Of a DNA stretch of 64,000 nucleotides, positions 56,551 through 63,826 are shown in pieces. Source of the stretch: Sphingobacterium siyangense (GTDB lineage: Bacteria; Bacteroidota; Bacteroidia; Sphingobacteriales; Sphingobacteriaceae); NCBI RefSeq assembly GCF_007830445.1, contig NZ_VLKR01000007.1, forward strand, positions 124,001 to 188,000, given 5' to 3'. Numbering within the stretch: position 1 is the first letter of the stretch; each line of letters begins with the position of its first letter. Position numbers and translations under genes: made by a program. The notes beneath the pieces were generated by a model. The model saw nothing but the letters and a program-made list of their open reading frames with translations. It was not told the DNA's origin and made no database searches.

Positions 56551-57033
56551 CTATGTTCGTTTATTTGTTTTAGCCGTGTCGTGGATATATAGGCCAATTA
56601 GAATAATTAAGTAGAAAGAATATATAATTTTATGAGAAGAGTCTATAAATAGATTCCCAGAAATCCACCTTAACCCATTCAAAATCGCTTTTAATAGAAA
56701 AATCAAGATTAATTTTATTAGTAAGATTATTAGAAAGATTAGTAGAAAAGTAGTAGTAAGAGCTAAAATTGCCATGCTTATCATAGCTTCCATCCCCTCC
56801 AACAGCTCATACAACGAAGCATTGATAAACTGAATAGCCTTCACTTTTATCTTACCATAGCCTGCATGGTTATGACCGAAAATATGGTAGCTAGGGGATC
56901 GTTCCAACACGAACTCACGGATTTCCTCACTGCCATAGTCATTGTCCAAAATACCCGATGGTGGATAGTGTGATGCTATTATATCAATCTGTAATCTAAG
57001 TCCACAAATTATTTGATGGAACGGATGCCACAA
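56551..57033 (-). pseudogene. 3' fragment of a metallophosphoesterase with membrane tail
   Basis: The readable part begins with DIIASHYPPSGILDNDYGSE and YHIFGHNHAGYGKIKVKAIQ, the last two motifs (SH and GHNH) of a calcineurin-like phosphoesterase. The N-terminal motifs (GDxH, GD, GNHD) are missing. It is followed by ~90 residues of two or three hydrophobic helices (MISMAILALTTTFLLIFLII). The upstream bases (57034-57100) show no continuation, so the 5' part was lost. The membrane tail may come from a fusion or a frameshift. Confidence 0.65.
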
Positions 57034-57172
57034 TCGAGAATAAATTAGAAGATGAAACTATATAGATGGCATTGTAAAAGATGATCGAAATGTTTCAAAA
57101 TCTAAGTTCATAATTAATGAAATGTTACTTAATATACTCAAAGAAGATGAACTGGTTTAGAACGAAGTAAAG

Positions 57173-57199
57173 AGAAAAATCGGAATTTCCGATTTTTCT
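57173..57199. terminator. Bidirectional hairpin, 13-bp arms
   Basis: AGAAAAATCGGAA-T-TTCCGATTTTTCT, perfect, with A- and T-runs at the ends. It would act as a two-way terminator. Confidence 0.6.
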
Positions 57200-57349
57200 A
57201 CTCAAAAAACAAATTATTAGAACCTCGACCATTGATCTAAATCAAGATGTTTTTAGCCGGTGGATTATGCTATTTCTTCACTTGTCATTATCCATTCTTA
57301 TATTGTAAGATAGCTTAAGCTATAATCTTACCATAAGCAAAAATCAATT

Positions 57350-57402
57350 TGTTCAAAAAATTAGACTGTTCATGAAACATGAACAGTCTAATTTTTTGAA
57401 CA
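57350..57402. repeat. Perfect inverted repeat, 25-bp arms
   Basis: Left arm TGTTCAAAAAATTAGACTGT plus TCATG, loop AAA, right arm its exact reverse complement. No mismatches in 25 bp. Confidence 0.9.
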
Positions 57403-57427
57403 GCAATAATGGATGATCGCTTGTGCA

Positions 57428-57472
57428 CATCACTCGCAGTTGTCCGGATTTTCCGGACAACTGCGAGTGATG
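57428..57472. repeat. Perfect inverted repeat, 21-bp arms
   Basis: CATCACTCGCAGTTGTCCGG then A, loop TTT, exact reverse complement. It is unrelated in sequence to the neighbouring palindromes. Confidence 0.9.
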
Positions 57473-57589
57473 GCAAAAATTATGAAAATACTTCTTATCG
57501 CCTTCGTCACTAAATGTGTAGATACAGCTCCGTCTTGGCATTCTTTTTTATTAAATAACGAGTGGTGTAGTTTGCAGCGGAATACGCGT

Positions 57590-57638
57590 TTGACAAAATT
57601 TTTATTGTCATATAATTTGACAATAAAAATTTTGTCAA
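57590..57638. repeat. Perfect inverted repeat, 21-bp arms, 7-nt loop
   Basis: TTGACAAAATTTTTATTGTC then A, loop TATAATT, exact reverse complement. Third large palindrome in 290 bp. Confidence 0.9.
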
Positions 57639-57756
57639 GACTATTAGCTCCATTAGAAAGATGATTCTTCCAATATTTTTGAGTCTATTATCTAAATTTA
57701 AGGTGTATCATGTTTTAATCAAATTAAGCATAATCGAAAACAATAAAATAGCAATA

Positions 57757-58998
57757 TTAGTAATGCTGTACCACATGCCCGCGCCACATACCTTTTTTAC
57801 GGCCGCCAATGGAAAATAGGAATTCTTCTGTGTCAAACCCTGATTTTCCAATTTCGGAAGCTAGGTTATCTATATATGTACAGAACTCTTCGTAAATAGC
57901 GGGGGTATTTTGGTCCGATACCCAAGTTTTGCTTGCAATATGAATTAAGGGGTTTCCAAGTAGCAGATTTACAGACTTGGCTAACCATTGATCCATAATA
58001 TAGCCATTGAGGGATGGTTGTAAAAAACAGATCAATTTTGTGAAATATCCAATTCCCATACCTGGCAATAGGCCTTGTTTTCGTTTATCTTATATGTATT
58101 CAAAGGCCTCTTTACGTGATTTAAATTTTTCAGATCTCAATCCCCTTACTATATCTAATACAGGACCTGGATTATTCAATAGGCTCTTTGCATGTTTACG
58201 ATCCATTCCACCCCATGATAATACAACTAACAATGCGTCTAAATCTGTATTTGTGCTATTTCCACAATAATCCCAAACCTGAATCCTGTCAAATTTCTTA
58301 TTGAAGGCTTGGGGTATATCGTATTCTTTCCCCATAACATATTCTGACCATTTGAATGAATTTACTCCAGTGAATCTGGGGGCTTCACTGATACTGGCCT
58401 TAAAGCACTCCATGTGATCATTATAGCAAGATTCCGTTAACGGAGGAGCGGTGGAAACCGTGATTTTTAATTTTTCCTTACGTATACTAGTCGGCGTGCT
58501 GTTTGCCCATATGTGTAGGAAATCGATATCAATGATTTTCAGGCTATCATCTAGAATACCTAAGTATTTCCCGTCTTTAGTCCCACATGACCAGATTGCA
58601 GAAATTGAATTTAAGTTTTGTGTGATACCATTATCCTGTGCAAATTCCACAAAAGATTTATACTGGTTGCTCTCGGTTTGCTGAATAAAATAAACAATAA
58701 GATAGATTGCGAGGGGGTAGGTGCCAAGATCATTTGCATTATGCTTTAATATTTGATTGCGTACAATTGAGACCTTAGATTGTTGATCTGCAGCCCTTAA
58801 TTCATGAATTATATCTTGTAATGCATATCCTTTAATGATTTGTTGCTCCCAAGATTTTAAATCAGTATAAGACCAACGATTTTGTTCCAGTGATTTAAAT
58901 GTTCTCTCCAAATAATTAACTGTTGGAATCACCCTCTTAAAAATGGAGCGGCCATGTATTTGAGGTAGTAGAAAAGACTCAGAATCTATTGCGTTCAT
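57757..58998 (-). pseudogene. OGG-fold (8-oxoguanine glycosylase-like) protein, interrupted by an in-frame stop
   Basis: The frame from 58998 ends with TAA at 58090-58092. The same frame continues without another stop to 57757, so the lesion is a single nonsense codon. The N-terminal ~260 residues are helical (NDLGTYPLAIYLIVYFIQQT). The C-terminal part, split by the stop, has the helix-hairpin-helix-like region: MDRKHAKSLLNNPGPVLDIV and RKEAFEYI, then stop, then KQGLLPGMGIGYFTKLICFL and NGYIMDQWLAKSVNLLLG. This fits the OGG-fold family that I recall as a bacterial group of unknown target. Total length with read-through is 413 aa. It is probably inactive, as the HhH lies across the stop. Confidence 0.7.
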
Positions 58999-59229
58999 AT
59001 AATATGGAATTTCAAAATAAAGTTATCGAAAGGATCTTTATTAATCAAGCATTTAAAGATACAATACGTCACTACACTATAGCGACAATTTAAAAATGTA
59101 CTAAATTTCGTTAACTAAGTAATTAATGAGATTTTTGCATTTAAGGGCTGATAATTAAGCCTATTAATTGAACTGGAATTGATTTTTTAGATAATATTTG
59201 AATGATACTATTATCCTTAAATAAATGAG

Positions 59230-60237
59230 CTAGCTGTATAACTCACGCATCCCTTTCACCCGTTTCATGATTACTTCCTTAAAATTCTCTGGAGATAATA
59301 CCTTTGCCCGTTCGCCAAAGGAAAGAATTAAGGTTTCCAATTCAAAGTTGGGAATTATTTCCAACTCTATTATTAAGCCGGTTTCATCATACGATATTGT
59401 TTTTTGTGAACCGTGCAATGGCTTAGAAATAACGTATGGAGCAGCATTTTCGTTAAACCATATTTGCACAGTCTCTGTGTGCGAGGACGAGATCGTGACA
59501 CCGATGATATCCTCAAAGAATTCTTTGAAATCCCAGGAGTCATTTTCGATATATTGCTGGTCACAGTCTTCAATGGAGATTATTCTATCTAAAGGCAGGT
59601 TCGTCAGTGATGCATATTCTTTGTTACGACCAAACAGAAACCAACGATTGTTATATTCTCTGAGATGATATGGAGAGATGTTATAATAACTCTCTTTTGT
59701 TGCTTTAAATGATTTATAGCTTATCTTGAGACATTTTTTTGAAAGTATTGCATGAAATAGCCTACCTAAGTGTTCTATACCCTTGAGGTAACGGTTGTGG
59801 TCATGGCTCATGATAAGCTGTTCTGAACGTTCTAAGAAAAACAGCTCTTCTAGCTTCGCACCCATCTCCTGTACCCATCCCATTTGTGGCAAGCCTTCCA
59901 TCTTGGATAATACATCCATTGCACTCTTTAGCTGCTGCATTTCTGCGGTATTCAAACCCTGATTATAGAGCTTAAAGTCTTTATCTGAATATCGGTAGTA
60001 AGAATGACCATTTTGCTTATAGGTTTCAATAGGCGCATTGCCACCTTCTGGGCTTCGCATATGCTTTAAGTCATCTCTCAGCGTTCGGGTACTGATGCCT
60101 TTATGGTCGGGGTTTATCTCAATAAGCTCTCTATCCAAACATACTTTCAGATCTTCAAAACTGTAACGTCTTTGTGGATTTGAAAGACAACTGTCCAATA
60201 TTCTGTAGCGTATAGAAGCATGTTTGTTCGTAGCCAT
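59230..60237 (-). CDS. WYL-domain transcriptional regulator
   Basis: The 335-aa protein has an N-terminal HTH (SIRYRILDSCLSNPQRRYSF, TRTLRDDLKHMRS), a helical linker, the WYL domain (LKISYKSFKATKESYYNISP, HLREYNNRWFLFGRNKEY, with R and DRI motifs) and a WCX C-terminal extension (IELEIIPNFELETLILSFGE). Such regulators sense nucleic acids or nucleotides and often control defence islands. It is divergent from the small genes at 60353-60596 and the toxin-antitoxin pair. Confidence 0.9.
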   Translation of the reverse strand: MATNKHASIRYRILDSCLSNPQRRYSFEDLKVCLDRELIEINPDHKGISTRTLRDDLKHMRSPEGGNAPIETYKQNGHSYYRYSDKDFKLYNQGLNTAEMQQLKSAMDVLSKMEGLPQMGWVQEMGAKLEELFFLERSEQLIMSHDHNRYLKGIEHLGRLFHAILSKKCLKISYKSFKATKESYYNISPYHLREYNNRWFLFGRNKEYASLTNLPLDRIISIEDCDQQYIENDSWDFKEFFEDIIGVTISSSHTETVQIWFNENAAPYVISKPLHGSQKTISYDETGLIIELEIIPNFELETLILSFGERAKVLSPENFKEVIMKRVKGMRELYS

Positions 60238-60352
60238 AATGGTTAATAATAGTTTTTATAAAGATAAAAAATACTGTGCAGATAGAGTGCACAAGGCTAT
60301 CATAATTTTGAGACAGATAGTTAATAGTGACTGTCGTTAATTTCAATTTATT

Positions 60353-60526
60353 ATGGCAACAAATCCGCCAAAGGGAGATGGTCATCGCAATGGAGCAGTG
60401 CGAGATCGCAGTCAGGTGTATAATCCAAAGACTGAACAATGGATAAAGCGAGATGCGGATACCGGAAGATTTATGGATGGTAAAAAAGACGGTACGCCAT
60501 TTAAAGGCGTCAGAAAGGAGAGGTAA
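60353..60526 (+). CDS. Small conserved basic protein, 57 aa
   Basis: ATG at 60353 gives MATNPPKGDGHRNGAVRDRS and then QVYNPKTEQWIKRDADTGRF, DGTPFKGVRKER. It is rich in Lys/Arg and Gly, with no signal. Short proteins with KGDGHRNGAV..RSQ..NP and FKGVRKE are widespread in Bacteroidota in my recollection, but no function is known to me. It starts 115 bp from the divergent WYL gene. It is followed immediately by a tiny Cys-rich frame. Confidence 0.7.
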   Translation: MATNPPKGDGHRNGAVRDRSQVYNPKTEQWIKRDADTGRFMDGKKDGTPFKGVRKER

Positions 60527-60527
60527 C

Positions 60528-60596
60528 GTGGCTAAGATTTATATTTGTCAGTCCAATGGATGCAAGTATTGTAATCCTTCGTGTCATACTTCATAG
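60528..60596 (+). CDS. Possible Cys-rich micro-ORF, 22 aa
   Basis: GTG at 60528, two bases after the preceding stop, gives VAKIYICQSNGCKYC and ends NPSCHTS. The four Cys with CKYC look like a zinc knuckle fragment. It may be a small protein co-translated with the 57-aa gene, or a truncated one. A hairpin terminator follows. Confidence 0.35.
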   Translation: MAKIYICQSNGCKYCNPSCHTS

Positions 60597-60636
60597 ATTA
60601 ATCTGTAATCTCAATTTTCATGAAAACGAACTGACT

Positions 60637-60663
60637 GCCCCTTCGACGAGGAGGGGCTTTATT
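60637..60663 (+). terminator. Hairpin terminator before the Panacea gene
   Basis: GCCCCTTCGACGAGGAGGGGC then TTTATT. Confidence 0.65.
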
Positions 60664-60729
60664 CCTTCATTGTTTTATCATAAAAAATTACGTATTTTGT
60701 ACTTGCAAACATTAACACACAACAGCACA

Positions 60730-61320
60730 ATGAGCCAGCCGCATATATATACAAAAGATGATATTGCCAAAATCGGTAATACATTGGTATTTTTTGCGGA
60801 ACGCATAAATGATTTATCTAAGACTAAGTTACTCAAACTAGTCTATTTGCTTGAAGAGACGACCATTCGTAAATGTTCGCGCCCATTCCTGAATCTTGAT
60901 TTTGAAATTTGGAAGCTAGGACCCGTGGTTAAGGATCTTTTTTTTGATTTCAGTTCAACCGAACAATATATCTTTAAGGATTATGTTTCTGCACATCCCG
61001 AAGAGGAGGGAAGAGTATATATATCACCTGTAACTCATTTTGATGATGATGAATTCTCGGATATCGAATTATCAATATTGGATGATGTGGTGAAACAGTT
61101 TGGACATTTATCGGCAAAAGAACTGGTTGAACTTACACACAGTGCCCACTCACCTTGGACTATAACAGCCAAACAGCAGGGTGTACTGGACGATCTTTTG
61201 AACAATCGGGTCTATACAACCGATCTTAAGATTGACTTTAACTCGTTGTTGGATGAGGATGGTAGGGATGCTTATGCACAGCATTTGGAGTATTTGCAGG
61301 CTTCGAGATCCTTAAAGTAG
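60730..61320 (+). CDS. Panacea-domain antitoxin (SocA/DUF4065-like)
   Basis: The ATG at 60730 gives MSQPHIYTKDDIAKIGNTLV; a 58-residue upstream extension is not supported. The 196-aa protein shows the Panacea/SocA profile: KTKLLKLVYLLEETTIRKC near the N-terminus, DFEIWKLGPVVKDLFFDFSS, and LSAKELVELTHSAHSPWTIT. The domain neutralises many different toxins in PanAT pairs. Its stop is 7 bp before the next gene, which is the probable toxin. It is cytosolic. Confidence 0.85.
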   Translation: MSQPHIYTKDDIAKIGNTLVFFAERINDLSKTKLLKLVYLLEETTIRKCSRPFLNLDFEIWKLGPVVKDLFFDFSSTEQYIFKDYVSAHPEEEGRVYISPVTHFDDDEFSDIELSILDDVVKQFGHLSAKELVELTHSAHSPWTITAKQQGVLDDLLNNRVYTTDLKIDFNSLLDEDGRDAYAQHLEYLQASRSLK

Positions 61321-61327
61321 TGCGCTT

Positions 61328-61768
61328 ATGTTTACCCCTGGAAATATTCTCTATTTTACACCTTTCTATTTTAAGAATGGTGCTCCTAGCAAAAACAAAT
61401 ACTTTATTGTACTCAAAGATGTGGATGGTCAATTAGTCTTAGCATCATTACCATCGAGTCGAATCAAGTTGCCCCATCGTATTCCAGAAGATCATGGCTG
61501 TATAGAAGTGCCGGAAGGATGCATCAACTGCTATCTGTTTGTTCGCAACCGAATTATTGGGCAGAATGGTTTCGCCTTTCCTGCTCTCACGGCTATTTAC
61601 GGACAGGAGATAGATATCTATGAAAAGCAGGTGATCGAAGACCAATACCCACTGGAAAATGTTCATTATACGATAATTGACCGTCTTCTACCTGATGAAT
61701 TGGAAAGAGTATTGGCATGTCTCAGAAATTCGAGCTCAGTAACTCGTAAATACAAGAAGATTTTATAG
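61328..61768 (+). CDS. Probable toxin of the Panacea pair, PemK/MazF-like SH3 barrel
   Basis: The 146-aa protein begins MFTPGNILYFTPFYFKNGAP and continues KNKYFIVLKDVDGQLVLASL. This is the usual start of an SH3-like PemK/MazF barrel (G.I.YF....K.KYF.VL). The rest (HGCIEVPEGCINCYLFVRNR, then GFAFPALTAIYGQEIDIYEK) fits the strands and helices of that fold loosely. The C-terminal tail SSSVTRKYKKIL is basic. It follows the antitoxin by 7 bp, the normal order for Panacea systems. The target (RNA or other) is unknown; the MazF-like reading is an inference. Confidence 0.65.
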   Translation: MFTPGNILYFTPFYFKNGAPSKNKYFIVLKDVDGQLVLASLPSSRIKLPHRIPEDHGCIEVPEGCINCYLFVRNRIIGQNGFAFPALTAIYGQEIDIYEKQVIEDQYPLENVHYTIIDRLLPDELERVLACLRNSSSVTRKYKKIL

Positions 61769-61866
61769 TACGCAGTAGACTTGTGCAGCAGGTTTGTGTA
61801 ATCCCTATAGCTCTCCTCCGTGTTTTTTATTTACACATTTGGTGAGACAATCCTAACAGTTGTCCA

Positions 61867-62001
61867 TTTGCCTTCCTATTCCCACCATTCACCGAGTTTT
61901 CCCGGTCGTTGGTCTAAAGCCCATAGGCTAGGGGCCTATTGTGTTGTAGTTTTGAGTCAACAAATAAGAACAACAGAACTAACACTATAAAAAAAGACAT
62001 T
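61867..62001 (+). promoter_or_regulatory. Cassette leader, copy 5
   Basis: CCATTCACCGAGTTTTCCCG, hairpin CATAGGCTAGGGGCCTATTG, TAGTTTTG -7 box and the A-rich 5' UTR. The extreme 5' end (TTTGCCTTCC) is diverged. Confidence 0.75.
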
Positions 62002-62448
62002 ATGAAAACGCTAGTAAAAACATTCACAGCAGCAGCTTTAATCGCAGTATCTACTTTCGCTATGGCAGCTGAAGGACCTGGAGCAAAAGCAACAAAAGCT
62101 AACATTAACCTTTCCACTGCGGACTTCGCTTTAGAGCACTATGTTGCAGTAACTACAGAGGGCGAATCAGCAGGAGTAGAGCAGTTATTCGCCGAAGATT
62201 TTAATCAAAAGATCCAAGCTATCAATGCACAGTCTAACAGCCGTAGCGAAGTGGTTAAATCCTTGAAAAAACAAAAAGGTGAAAAGCTAAACTGTACAGT
62301 AAGCACAGATATCATTGAGGAATCGGCAGACTATATGGTCGCTAAAGTAACGTTGAAATTTGAAAACTTCACCAAAACAGATTTAGTTACCTTGGAGCGT
62401 GTGGGTAATGACTGGAAAGTATCTAAATCGATCAATTCATATAAGTAG
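62002..62448 (+). CDS. Cassette protein copy 5: exported NTF2/lumazine-binding-like protein
   Basis: Intact 148 aa: signal MKTLVKTFTAAALIAVSTFA, mature AEGPGAKATKANINLSTADF, then VEQLFAEDFNQKIQAINAQS and VGNDWKVSKSINSYK. The in-frame N-terminal extension MCCSFEST is leader. The sequence around 62250-62440 is nearly the same as copies 3 and 4 at base level, so gene conversion or recent duplication is likely. Confidence 0.85.
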   Translation: MKTLVKTFTAAALIAVSTFAMAAEGPGAKATKANINLSTADFALEHYVAVTTEGESAGVEQLFAEDFNQKIQAINAQSNSRSEVVKSLKKQKGEKLNCTVSTDIIEESADYMVAKVTLKFENFTKTDLVTLERVGNDWKVSKSINSYK

Positions 62449-62514
62449 TATCCAATAACTGGTGGTTTGTCAATTATAAAAAGGCAGACCACTAGTGAAT
62501 CATATGTTTATTTA

Positions 62515-62542
62515 AGGCCACGTCGGGAGATGTGGCTTTTTT
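62515..62542 (+). terminator. Cassette terminator, copy 5
   Basis: GGCCACGTC-GGGA-GATGTGGC then TTTTTT. An upstream stem GGTGGTTTGTC..GGCAGACCACT also matches copy 4. Confidence 0.8.
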
Positions 62543-62579
62543 ACTTTTGTTCACTTGCTACTAATTGTCAATTGTTTTT

Positions 62580-63035
62580 TTAAATATTTCTATAATTTTC
62601 TACAACGATAAGATCAATATCATCATAATCGTTGGCAACCCTGTTAATAGTAGCTTTTACATCGTCCCAAACTAAACCACCTAACCCGGCCCCAATTTTT
62701 GGCAGGGCTATTTTTTCGATGCCATTTTGGCGGGCATATACAAGCATTTTGAGAAGAGAATCTTCAATTGCTTTAAGTTCTGCTTTGGTTTTCCAGGTCT
62801 TTTGAGTGCCAAGATTGAAAACAGTGCCTTCACCATAGTCGTAAGAAAAAACATCCCCAAGAGAGAAATCACCATCTTTACAACGCTTTTTATATTCCAA
62901 ATACATTTGATTATATTTTTCTTTGAATTGTAAAGCGATTCCTTTCCCCATTGCTCCAGCGCAATTACAACCATGAGTATAATTTTTTAAATCAGGTAAA
63001 TTGAATATATTTCCAGAATCTAGATATGTGACCAT
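62580..63035 (-). CDS. Macrodomain protein (DarG/ALC1-like ADP-ribose hydrolase class)
   Basis: The start at 63035 gives MVTYLDSGNIFNLPDLKNYT; the longer frame to 63161 runs into the cassette leader and is unlikely. The 151-aa protein has the macrodomain motifs THGCNCAGAMGKGIALQFKE (ligand-binding loop 1), DGDFSLGDVFSYDYGEGTVF and KIALPKIGAGLGGLVWDDV (loop 2). This set resembles the DarG/TARG1-like class that removes ADP-ribose from DNA or proteins. No DarT toxin is adjacent, so it is an orphan. It lies between two cassette copies. Confidence 0.85.
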   Translation of the reverse strand: MVTYLDSGNIFNLPDLKNYTHGCNCAGAMGKGIALQFKEKYNQMYLEYKKRCKDGDFSLGDVFSYDYGEGTVFNLGTQKTWKTKAELKAIEDSLLKMLVYARQNGIEKIALPKIGAGLGGLVWDDVKATINRVANDYDDIDLIVVENYRNI

Positions 63036-63135
63036 TTTCTTTTTTTTAATGCGTAATAAAGTCCAATCATTCAGCTTGGAAGTCGAATTGTTGGGAGGAT
63101 GAAGATGAACAAAATTATCCTGAAATGCAACTTGC

Positions 63136-63271
63136 TTCACCTCCCTATTCCCTCCATTCACCGAGTTTTCCCGATCGTTAGTCTAAAGCCGATAGGCTAG
63201 GAGCTTATTGTGTTGTAGTTTTGAGTCAACAAATAAGAACAACAGAACTAACACAATAAAATAAAGACATT
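63136..63271 (+). promoter_or_regulatory. Cassette leader, copy 6
   Basis: TTCACCTCCCTATTCCCTCC, CCATTCACCGAGTTTTCCCG, GATAGGCTAGGAGCTTATTG and a TAGTTTTG -7 box. Confidence 0.75.
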
Positions 63272-63718
63272 ATGAAAGCATTAGTAAAAACATTCGCAGC
63301 AGCAGCTTTAATCGCAGTATCTACATTCGCTATGGCAGCTGAAGGACCTGGAGCGAAAGCAACAAAAGCAAACGTTAACCTTTCCACAGCAGATTTCGCT
63401 TTAGAGCACTATGTTGCGGTAACTACCGAAGGAGAATCTGCAGGTGTAGAACAATTGTTCTCCGAGGATTTCAACCAAAAAATCCAAGCTTCCAATGCAC
63501 AGAGTCACAGCCGTAGCGAAGTGGTTAAATCCTTGAAAAAACAAAAAGGCGAGAAGCTGAACTGTGCGGTAAGCACCGAAATCCTTGAGGAGTCGGCGGA
63601 TTATATGGTAGCCAAAGTGACGTTGACGTTTGAAAACTTCACCAAAACAGATCTAGTGACTCTTGTACGTGAAGGTAATGACTGGAAAGTATCTAAATCG
63701 ATCAATTCGTATAAATAA
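63272..63718 (+). CDS. Cassette protein copy 6: exported NTF2/lumazine-binding-like protein
   Basis: Intact 148 aa: MKALVKTFAAAALIAVSTFA, then AEGPGAKATKANVNLSTADF and VEQLFSEDFNQKIQASNAQS, ending EGNDWKVSKSINSYK. It is the last full cassette in the window and is close in sequence to copies 4 and 5. It has the same single Cys and no visible catalytic residue. Its main differences (HSRSEVVKSL, LTFENFTKTDLVTLVRE) suggest mild divergence after duplication. Confidence 0.85.
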   Translation: MKALVKTFAAAALIAVSTFAMAAEGPGAKATKANVNLSTADFALEHYVAVTTEGESAGVEQLFSEDFNQKIQASNAQSHSRSEVVKSLKKQKGEKLNCAVSTEILEESADYMVAKVTLTFENFTKTDLVTLVREGNDWKVSKSINSYK

Positions 63719-63751
63719 GAGCCATCTCAAATAAATATATAAATGTTGTAG

Positions 63752-63779
63752 AGCCATGTCGAGAGATGTGGCTTATTTT
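63752..63779 (+). terminator. Cassette terminator, copy 6
   Basis: AGCCATGTC-GAGA-GATGTGGCT then TATTTTC. Confidence 0.75.
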
Positions 63780-63826
63780 CTAGCTATTTCATGATCGATC
63801 ATCTCTCATGGCTTATGCTAATAGCA

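Larger units (their letters stand above)
57034..57756. other. Intergenic region with four perfect palindromes
   Basis: No gene is supported. It holds four perfect inverted repeats, entered separately, plus GTAAGAT..ATCTTAC with an inner AGCTTAAGCT at 57305-57331. The open frames on both strands here are palindrome translations. Confidence 0.7.

Noticed and set aside
57350-57638. CRISPR array or integron attC sites
   Set aside because: The palindromes are not repeated in sequence and have no regular spacers; there is no cas or integrase gene in the window.
57353-57664. Frames across 57353-57541 (minus) and 57413-57664 (plus)
   Set aside because: They are translations of the perfect palindromes on both strands; no codon or domain evidence.
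57034-57756. Retron msr-msd RNA
   Set aside because: Long hairpins are present, but no reverse transcriptase gene is found in the window.
63036-63161. Longer macrodomain start (MNGGNREVKQ..)
   Set aside because: It runs into the cassette leader of copy 6, and the macrodomain motif begins directly after the ATG at 63035.
5581-63779. Cassettes as insertion sequences
   Set aside because: No transposase, no terminal inverted repeats and no target duplications could be seen at the copy borders; they carry only the exported-protein gene.
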